Part shown: positions 58,113 through 64,000 of the stretch, piece after piece
Layout of the letters: every line of letters starts with the position of its first letter
How positions within the stretch are numbered: the stretch's first letter is position 1
Origin: an uncultured Eubacteriales bacterium
Lineage (GTDB): Bacteria; Bacillota; Clostridia; Oscillospirales; Acutalibacteraceae
DNA length: 64,000 bases
Direction: 5' to 3'
NCBI GenBank assembly: GCA_949068525.1
Contig: CARTIQ010000001.1
Location: 246,483 to 310,482 of the forward strand
Translations under genes and position numbers: made by a program
Notes under the pieces: model-generated
The model's database searches: none
Seen by the model: the letters and a program-made list of their open reading frames with translations, nothing else
Told to the model about the DNA's origin: nothing

Positions 58113-58144
58113 AAAATCTTTTATGCTTTAAGGAGGCATATGTC

Positions 58145-58429
58145 ATGAAAATTAAACCCCTTGCAGACAGAGTCGTCATTAAGATGGAACAAGCTCAGGA
58201 AACTACCAAAAGCGGCATTGTTCTGGCCGGCACGGCTAAAGAAAAACCTCAGATTGCAGCTGTTGTGGCAGTTGGCCCTGGCGGAATCGTTGACGGCAAA
58301 GAAGTGCAGATGTATGTGAAGGTTGGCGACCGCGTCATTACTAGCAAGTATTCTGGCACCGAAGTTAAGTTCGATAACGAGGAGTACACTATCCTTCGTC
58401 AGTCTGACATTTTGGCGGTTGTTGAATAA
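58145..58429 (+). CDS. groES: Co-chaperonin GroES
   Basis: 94-residue lid subunit of the chaperonin. It begins MKIKPLADRVVIKMEQAQET, has the mobile loop TTKSGIVLAGTAKEKPQ and ends DILAVVE. AGGAGG is eight bases before the ATG. It is transcribed with groEL, 79 bases downstream, under a CIRCE operator. Confidence 0.97.
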   Translation: MKIKPLADRVVIKMEQAQETTKSGIVLAGTAKEKPQIAAVVAVGPGGIVDGKEVQMYVKVGDRVITSKYSGTEVKFDNEEYTILRQSDILAVVE

Positions 58430-58508
58430 TTTGTTTCGGCCTTTTACATTGCGCTACATAGCGATTTTTGAAATTTGATTATATTACATTTTAGGAGGAC
58501 TTGTTGAT

Positions 58509-60137
58509 ATGGCAAAAAAAATAATTTACGGGGAAGACGCTCGAAAGGCGTTGTTAAGCGGGGTTAATCAGCTTGCGGACACTGTTAAAATTACGCTTGG
58601 GCCGCGCGGCAGAAATGTTGTTTTGGACAAAAAGTTCGGCGCACCACTCATCACTAACGACGGCGTCACTATTGCTAAGGAGATTGAGCTGGAGGATCCT
58701 TTTGAAAATATGGGCGCTCAGCTCGTTAAGGAAGTTTCTACCAAAACCAACGACGTGGCCGGCGACGGTACCACCACCGCAACGCTTTTGGCTCAGGCCC
58801 TTATTTGCGAGGGAATGAAGAACGTAGCGGCTGGTGCTAATCCTATGGTTGTAAAACGCGGCATTCAGACTGCTGTTGATAAGGCTGTGGAGGCTATCAA
58901 GAAAAATTCTAAAAAAGTCAACGGTACTGATGATATTGCGAGGGTTGCGACTATTTCTGCTGCCGACGAATTTATTGGCCAACTGATTGCCGAGGCTATG
59001 GAGAAGGTCGGTTCGGACGGCGTTATTACGGTTGAGGAATCCAAAACGGCTGAGACTTATTCTGAGATCGTCGAGGGTATGATGTTCGACAGAGGCTACG
59101 TTTCGCCTTACATGGTCACCGACACCGAGAAAATGGTCGCGGTTATCGATGATGCCTACATTCTGATTACCGACAAAAAAATCTCGAATATCCAGGAAAT
59201 TCTTCCTCTGTTGGAGCAAGTTGTGCAGTCTGGCAAAAAGCTCGTTATCATCGCAGAAGACGTTGAGGGCGAAGCTTTAGCTACGCTCATTTTGAACAAA
59301 CTCCGTGGAACCTTTACTTGCGTTGCCGTTAAGGCCCCAGGTTTTGGCGACAGGCGCAAAGAAATGCTTCGTGATATCGCGATTCTAACGGGCGGCCAGG
59401 TGATTACCGAGGAGTTGGGCTTGGAGCTCAAGGATGCCACTGTTGATCAGCTCGGTCGCGCTCGCCAAGTTAAAATTGAAAAGGAAAACACCATCATCGT
59501 TGATGGCGCCGGCAAATCTAAGGAAATTAAGGATCGGGTTTCGCAGATTCGCGCTCAGATCGAGAATACCACCTCTGACTTCGACAAGGAAAAGTTACAA
59601 GAGCGCTTAGCTAAGCTGGCCGGTGGCGTTGCTGTTATAAAAGTTGGCGCTGCTACCGAAGTCGAGATGAAAGAGAAAAAGCTTCGCATAGAAGATGCGC
59701 TGGCCGCAACGAAAGCTGCTGTAGAAGAGGGTATTGTAGCTGGTGGCGGTGTCGCTTTGATTAATGTAATGTCTAACGTATCAGCTCTTTTAAAGAGTTC
59801 TGAGGGTGACGAAAAAACCGGTGTTGCTATTGTTCTTAAGGCACTCGAGGCTCCACTTCGTCAAATCGCGAAAAACTCCGGCGTGGAGGGATCTGTGATA
59901 ATTAATAAAATCAAAGATGAGAATAAAGCTGGCTTCGGGTACAACGCTCGCACTGAAGAATACGTCGACATGATATCGGCCGGTATCGTAGATCCAACTA
60001 AGGTTACTCGTTCTGCCTTGCAAAACGCAGCTTCTGTCGCTGCAATGGTTTTGACTACAGAATCGTTGGTCACGGACATCAAAGAAGAAAAAGCTCCCGC
60101 TATGCCCGTAGACCCCGGTATGGGCGGCATGTATTAA
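58509..60137 (+). CDS. groEL: Chaperonin GroEL
   Basis: 542-residue chaperonin that folds proteins in its double-ring cavity using ATP. It starts MAKKIIYGEDARKALLSGVN; ATP-site residues lie in TLGPRGRNVVLDK and AGDGTTTATLLAQAL; the C-terminus is the usual GMGGMY. AGGAGG precedes the ATG. A terminator follows at 60160. It is the only groEL copy in the window. Confidence 0.98.
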   Translation: MAKKIIYGEDARKALLSGVNQLADTVKITLGPRGRNVVLDKKFGAPLITNDGVTIAKEIELEDPFENMGAQLVKEVSTKTNDVAGDGTTTATLLAQALICEGMKNVAAGANPMVVKRGIQTAVDKAVEAIKKNSKKVNGTDDIARVATISAADEFIGQLIAEAMEKVGSDGVITVEESKTAETYSEIVEGMMFDRGYVSPYMVTDTEKMVAVIDDAYILITDKKISNIQEILPLLEQVVQSGKKLVIIAEDVEGEALATLILNKLRGTFTCVAVKAPGFGDRRKEMLRDIAILTGGQVITEELGLELKDATVDQLGRARQVKIEKENTIIVDGAGKSKEIKDRVSQIRAQIENTTSDFDKEKLQERLAKLAGGVAVIKVGAATEVEMKEKKLRIEDALAATKAAVEEGIVAGGGVALINVMSNVSALLKSSEGDEKTGVAIVLKALEAPLRQIAKNSGVEGSVIINKIKDENKAGFGYNARTEEYVDMISAGIVDPTKVTRSALQNAASVAAMVLTTESLVTDIKEEKAPAMPVDPGMGGMY

Positions 60138-60159
60138 TCTAAATTTTTGCAAAAAGAAA

Positions 60160-60200
60160 TCGGTAAGGCGTCAAATTTATGCTTTACCGAATTTTTTTTA
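60160..60200 (+). terminator. Terminator of groESL
   Basis: TCGGTAAGGC (60160-60169) pairs with GCTTTACCGA (60181-60190), with one G-T wobble, then ATTTTTTTTATT. A very similar stem ends the gene at 61391, on the other strand. Confidence 0.85.
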
Positions 60201-60213
60201 TTATAAGGAATCC

Positions 60214-60960
60214 TTAGCTAATTTTTAGATTTACGTTAAAGTTTTGAACTCCGGATTGCTTTTTCTCACCCTTAAACCACGCTTTTGCTTTATTATATGC
60301 TCCTTTTCCCTTGTTCCATATGCTTACAGCACCGAATACTGATAAAATATTTTTTGGTCCAAGCGCAGACACAAGCTTACAAACTGAACAAACTAAATCA
60401 TAACCCGCATACCCTACAGAACCTACGGCCTTACCTACGTTTACAGCTTTACCAGATATATCACTAATTAACCCCATAATATCTTTTTTGCATTCTGGAC
60501 CCAATACATAATTGACCAACTTCAAAATGTCATTTTTGCATTCTGACATAGCATTACTTACAGCGGGTTTGTTTTCAGAAATAACCTTGTTTATAAATTC
60601 TTTGTTGTTCTCAATAAAGTTCCCTATAGTATCTTTATTTGAATATCCATAATATGCCAAAGTCGATATTAAAAGTAGCAATACTCCAATTTTTACCGAT
60701 TTAAAAACTTTGCCCTTAATATCTGACGTCTGCTGTTGTGCTTGATTCTGTTGCTGTTCCTCTTCGTTGTTAACTATATCATCTTGTTGTTCAAATTGGT
60801 TTGTTTCTTGCTCCTGCTGGTTTTTCTGAGCTTGGCCACGGTTAAAAAAATCAACTCCCCAAAATGCCGAACATCTGTTTGTGCTTACCGGCACTAACAA
60901 CAAGCTGGCTGCCAAACCCACCGACATAACCTTTTTACCAATTGATTTTACCTTTTTCAT
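60214..60960 (-). CDS. Exported protein with transmembrane segment, paralogue 1
   Basis: 248-residue protein. The signal peptide KSIGKKVMSVGLAASLLLVP has a likely cleavage after RCSA. A Gln/Asn/Glu-rich region (residues 45-80) and one membrane helix (VFKSVKIGVLLLLISTLAYY) follow. The C-terminal part (KNILSVFGAVSIWNKGKGAY, then NKAKAWFKGEKK) resembles the end of the next upstream gene (AVVGAVSIVYFSVKICKSVY, then NKVKGWFEYD). I do not recognise the family. AAGGAGAA precedes the ATG. Confidence 0.7.
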   Translation of the reverse strand: MKKVKSIGKKVMSVGLAASLLLVPVSTNRCSAFWGVDFFNRGQAQKNQQEQETNQFEQQDDIVNNEEEQQQNQAQQQTSDIKGKVFKSVKIGVLLLLISTLAYYGYSNKDTIGNFIENNKEFINKVISENKPAVSNAMSECKNDILKLVNYVLGPECKKDIMGLISDISGKAVNVGKAVGSVGYAGYDLVCSVCKLVSALGPKNILSVFGAVSIWNKGKGAYNKAKAWFKGEKKQSGVQNFNVNLKIS

Positions 60961-61390
60961 TTTTCATTCTCCTTTTTATTATAAAAATCCTTTTCTTAGT
61001 TCTAAGAGGCCAAAATTCAGATTCATTTTGTTGTTGCCTCCGAAACTATTAGTATTATACTACACCCGCAAACACTTATAATTCCAAAAAAGAAATTAGA
61101 TTCATTTTCTCCTTATCAAACAAAGCATTGCTTTTTTTATGATATTCTCTTGTTAATTTTGCAACAAAAATAAACTTAAAATCATCTATAAAATTATTGT
61201 TTTTGTTACTAATTGTTACTCTTTTCACCGTTTTTTAATTTTTGAGCCCTTTTTTCTTGATTTTTCTCAAATTTATTTTTAAAATTTTTTGTTTTTAATT
61301 GATTTTAATTCAAATATTCAAAAAAATAAACCGGCAAAGCACTAAAATTACGCTTTGCCGATTCTTAATTAAATTATTTTTTAGGCATTT
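60961..61390. other. Intergenic region between the two exported paralogues
   Basis: 430 AT-rich bases. On the minus strand a TATAAT (61054-61059) with a weak -35 could start the downstream gene, and the terminator of the upstream gene is at 61322-61360. No supported gene lies between them. Confidence 0.5.
61322..61360 (-). terminator. Terminator of paralogue 2
   Basis: CGGCAAAGC (61332-61340) pairs perfectly with GCTTTGCCG (61352-61360), followed on the minus strand by GTTTATTTTTTTG. Confidence 0.85.
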
Positions 61391-61942
61391 TTAGTCGTTT
61401 ACTTCTACTAATTTATATTTTTTCCCACTTTCCTTTGTAAAGTCATATTCAAACCAGCCTTTTACTTTATTATACACACTTTTGCATATTTTAACAGAAA
61501 AGTAAACTATGCTAACCGCTCCCACCACTGCTAAATTGTCTTTAAAATCATTTGGATCATAAAAAGCCTTTGTGAGCTTGAGTACACTGCTAGCTCCAAT
61601 TTTTACTCCTTTCCAAGCAAAACCAAAAGCCTTACCTAAAAAATTTTCTATGGCCTCTGTCTCTTCAGGAAATGTAGCTTTATTGGCCATCCAAAAAACT
61701 CCACCTACCCCACAAGCAGCAGCTATGCAAATAAGGATTTCCCATATGTTTAGTTCCTCATCTTCTTCATATCTTTTCCGAATCTCTTCAAGTTTCTTTT
61801 CTCTTTCTTCTTGCATTTTCTGGTTTGTTTTCTCACTAGCCTTAGCTGCAAAGCCAATGTTCATATTTACCGGAGTAACAAGCAAGGCCCCCACCAAAAG
61901 CACTGATACAATCCTTTTCCCAATTAATCTTATTTTTTTCAT
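61391..61942 (-). CDS. Exported protein with transmembrane segment, paralogue 2
   Basis: 183-residue protein. The signal-like start MKKIRLIGKRIVSVLLVGAL with cleavage near GFAAKA is followed by a charged helix (KMQEEREKKLEEIRKRYEED), a membrane helix (IWEILICIAAACGVGGVFWM) and a C-terminal domain related to paralogue 1. The N-terminus is also close in style to the AAA+ protein at 23816-25642. AAAGGAG precedes the ATG and an extended -10 (TGGTATAAT) lies at 62005-62010. Role unknown. Confidence 0.68.
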   Translation of the reverse strand: MKKIRLIGKRIVSVLLVGALLVTPVNMNIGFAAKASEKTNQKMQEEREKKLEEIRKRYEEDEELNIWEILICIAAACGVGGVFWMANKATFPEETEAIENFLGKAFGFAWKGVKIGASSVLKLTKAFYDPNDFKDNLAVVGAVSIVYFSVKICKSVYNKVKGWFEYDFTKESGKKYKLVEVND

Positions 61943-62136
61943 TATTAATTCTCCTTTAACAAAAATTATTTGAATTTTCTATATAAAAATCCTATAATTT
62001 TATTATTATACCACATATTATTGGTTCTGTATTTTCCGAAAAAGAAAGTAAGCCTATCTTCTACCTATTAAACAAAAAATCAAGTTTTAAAATAATATTT
62101 TATGCGTTTTTGGGGGAACGCTCGTTAGGATAATCT

Positions 62137-63672
62137 TTATTTTCTCATGCGAAACTGCTTAAATATATTTTTTGCTATGCCAATCAGATATTTAAATTCT
62201 TCTGTTTTGTAGAATATAAAGATGTTGATTACGTTTGGCACAACTACACAGATCATCGCGTTTATAACGAGCTTTAAAAAGCCCTCCACCTCAAACAGCG
62301 AGCATATATAATATGTAAAGATGCACGAAATAAGAGTTGTGACAGCGTATAGCACATGCTTTCTATAGTACGAGGTTACAGACCTATTGAATATATTTTT
62401 GTAGACGACATATGGCTGTGTCCAAAAGGGAATCACCATTGAGCTAAGTATATTCGCGATTATAACACCGTTTAGGCCCAGTTTGCCAACCAGCAAAAAT
62501 GCTAGCCCCAGATTTATTACCGCTTCTAACAATGCAAAATATCTATCTGGCCGGTAGAGCCCTGCGCTGTTTTTTACCATGGTTATCGATTTTCTCATTC
62601 CGAAAGTGTAAAAATTTATGGTTATTAGCACTATTGTCGCTTTTGGAAACAAAAAAGTCTCGCCCATCCACAGTTGGATAAACGGGCCGATAAGGCAAAA
62701 TAACGACACCGAAAAAAATGAGTACATAACATAATTTAAGAAAAATATCTTTTTATAAACATTAAAAATCTCGCCCTTTGTCGCCTTTACCATCAAGTTA
62801 CCAAAACTAGTCAAAATTGCATTAAAGACTTGGTCTGTAATGCTCATCAAGCCGTTGGTTATGAGTGTATACGGGTAGTAAATTCCTGTTATGGATTCAC
62901 CCAGATTACTTGTGATTATTAACGTGGAGCCCGATGCCAAGCTCTGGTAGCCTATTTTGTGATAAAAAAGCGCACCCAGGTTTTTAAAAAGATCATTCCG
63001 CTCTGTTTTTTCAAGCTTCTTTTTAATTTTTAAATCTATATTTTTATACTTTACCTTATATATCACGTGCACAAAAATGCTATCCAAAAGCGTGCACACA
63101 AGCCGCGATACAACGTACATCTCAAAAGACCGAAAGCACACAATGGAGACAAGCTGCAAAATGTACATAAGCATCTGGCAGCTCGTTCGGCAAATGCTCA
63201 CCAGATAATTCCTCTGATCCGCAATCAGCATGGCCCGCTTATGCCCAAACAGATACGTTGCCAGTGTGTCTGCCAAATACAAGATAAACATTGTGCTTAG
63301 CCATTTGTCCGAAAACCGGCTAGAGTCGTGTTCCGGCACAATTTGCGGAATGCTTATAGCCGTCAGTAAACCCAAAACAAGCAGCACTAAAGCTATTACT
63401 TTAAATGTATTTTTATAAAAGTTCAGCAATATCGAAATCTTTTCCGTATCGTTTTCTGCAATGGGTTTGTAAAGTTTATATATGACGCCAAAGCTGATCC
63501 CAAGCTCGATTATATTTAGTAGTGCAACGGTATCCATAAATGTTTTCTGAATGCCAAGCACCTCGCTGCCAAGGCTAGCAACAACCGGACTTAAAACAAG
63601 CGGACCCAGCAGTAGGATAACGTACGAACCCAAGCCTACCAAACTATTTATAATAGAATTTTTTGTTCTCAT
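62137..63672 (-). CDS. Polysaccharide flippase (MATE/Wzx-type)
   Basis: 511-residue membrane protein with about 12-14 helices of the oligosaccharide flippase group. It begins MRTKNSIINSLVGLGSYVIL; further family traits are GIVYK-type helix pairs (FGVIYKLYKPIAENDTEKIS), MDTVALLNIIELGISFG and the late segment GLNGVIIANILSSMVIPFW. It probably exports lipid-linked oligosaccharides for a capsule or wall glycan. It is 32 bases after the end of the partial gene at the window edge, probably a glycosyltransferase gene of the same cluster. Confidence 0.85.
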   Translation of the reverse strand: MRTKNSIINSLVGLGSYVILLLGPLVLSPVVASLGSEVLGIQKTFMDTVALLNIIELGISFGVIYKLYKPIAENDTEKISILLNFYKNTFKVIALVLLVLGLLTAISIPQIVPEHDSSRFSDKWLSTMFILYLADTLATYLFGHKRAMLIADQRNYLVSICRTSCQMLMYILQLVSIVCFRSFEMYVVSRLVCTLLDSIFVHVIYKVKYKNIDLKIKKKLEKTERNDLFKNLGALFYHKIGYQSLASGSTLIITSNLGESITGIYYPYTLITNGLMSITDQVFNAILTSFGNLMVKATKGEIFNVYKKIFFLNYVMYSFFSVSLFCLIGPFIQLWMGETFLFPKATIVLITINFYTFGMRKSITMVKNSAGLYRPDRYFALLEAVINLGLAFLLVGKLGLNGVIIANILSSMVIPFWTQPYVVYKNIFNRSVTSYYRKHVLYAVTTLISCIFTYYICSLFEVEGFLKLVINAMICVVVPNVINIFIFYKTEEFKYLIGIAKNIFKQFRMRK

Positions 63673-63704
63673 TTAAAACTTTCCTTCACCCAAACAAGCT
63701 TTTC

Positions 63705-64000
63705 TTAATGAACCGCGCCACTATTAAGAAGTTTCTTCAGTTTAAAAAACCAATATATGGCCTTTTCATTTTTCCGTTTTATCAGTTCACATACAATTTT
63801 TACCTGGCTATCGGACAATTTTACATTATATAATATATTTTTTACAAAATCATTTTCTAAGCAATCTTTTATTTTTCTTAGTTTAACGCCCTTATCATTG
63901 GCCGAAAGTATAACCAACTTCTTCAAATAATAATAAATTTCTTTTGCAAACACTTCATTAATTCCGCTAAAATCCTCCGAACTAAAGCTATTTAAAAAAA
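63705..64000 (-). CDS. Partial CDS, C-terminal part (5' end outside window)
   Basis: The frame is open to the window edge at 64000; about 98 codons are visible, reading ...NSFSSEDFSGINEVFAK, then EIYYYLKKLVILSANDKGVK and ending KLLNSGAVH. A GTG at 63953 exists, but open frame continues upstream of it, so the gene is taken as truncated by the window. The helical lysine-rich C-terminus next to a flippase would suit a GT2 glycosyltransferase tail, but no diagnostic motif is visible. Confidence 0.5.
   Translation of the reverse strand, partial: FLNSFSSEDFSGINEVFAKEIYYYLKKLVILSANDKGVKLRKIKDCLENDFVKNILYNVKLSDSQVKIVCELIKRKNEKAIYWFFKLKKLLNSGAVH

Noticed and set aside
58554..59219. 221-codon open frame antisense to groEL
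   Set aside because: No ribosome binding site, and it overlaps the highly conserved groEL. Long antisense frames in groEL are a known artefact of its codon use.

Overview
The window looks like chromosome from an anaerobic, endospore-forming member of the Clostridia (Bacillota), of the kind found in gut communities. It has a complete spoIIIAA-AH operon, the spoIIAA-spoIIAB-sigF operon and spoVAD. It also has an oxygen-sensitive ribonucleotide reductase (nrdD/nrdG), AT-rich intergenic DNA, strong AGGAGG ribosome binding sites and many near-consensus TTGACA-N17-TATAAT promoters. No insertion sequence, prophage, rRNA or CRISPR array was seen. Only one tRNA-like element is present, and it looks degenerate.

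Layout. 1-7.4 kb (minus strand): xseA (cut by the window edge), an M22/Kae1-like gene, nusB and the eight-gene spoIIIA operon. 7.5-9.4 kb: acpP, diverging from aroE-aroK. 9.4-20.6 kb (minus strand): a peptide secretion locus. It reads, in transcription order, as a solute-binding lipoprotein, an NHLP-type HlyD-like protein, a C39-peptidase ABC exporter, a second NHLP ABC protein, ten small genes with double-glycine leaders (most Nif11-like), a HExxH protein, and then an eleventh small leader gene with its own promoter. 21-23.7 kb: secA. 23.8-34 kb: an AAA+ ATPase with an apparent signal peptide, degV, murD, an orphan Nif11 precursor, trpS, folC, the spoIIA operon and mtnN. 34.4-40 kb: a tRNA-like element, a zinc-ribbon gene, a DUF1858-type gene, trmK, a Nif3-like gene, nrdD and nrdG. 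40-50.3 kb: an XRE-type regulator, a small orphan gene, and a long minus-strand block (xthA, a membrane protein, a Gld-like ABC export system, two M42 peptidases, a PLP enzyme, tadA). 50.3-53.1 kb: a large cruciform-like sequence, a GerQ-like spore protein gene and a gene joining a Nif11-type leader to a roughly 500-residue acidic protein. 53.3-60.1 kb: a VanW-family gene, a flippase-like membrane protein gene, a GT2 glycosyltransferase gene, spoVAD and groES-groEL under a CIRCE operator. 60.2-64 kb: two related exported proteins, a polysaccharide flippase and the end of another gene.

The most interesting system is the double-glycine/Nif11 export set. The 9.4-20.6 kb locus has the complete NHLP export set (C39 peptidase-ABC, second ABC, HlyD-like protein) and many divergent precursors, but no lanthionine synthetase, YcaO, radical SAM or other recognisable tailoring enzyme. 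Two further Nif11 leader genes lie far away (28.4 kb and 51.3-53.1 kb). One carries a cargo of about 505 residues, which suggests the exporter may also handle a full-size protein. Other items worth a second look are the exported-looking AAA+ ATPase at 23.8 kb, the 125-bp cruciform at 50.35 kb and the tRNA-like element with an enlarged anticodon loop at 34.4 kb.

All calls come from reading sequence and translations by eye, with no database search. Several start codons were moved inside the longest open frame because a ribosome binding site, promoter or family N-terminus pointed there.
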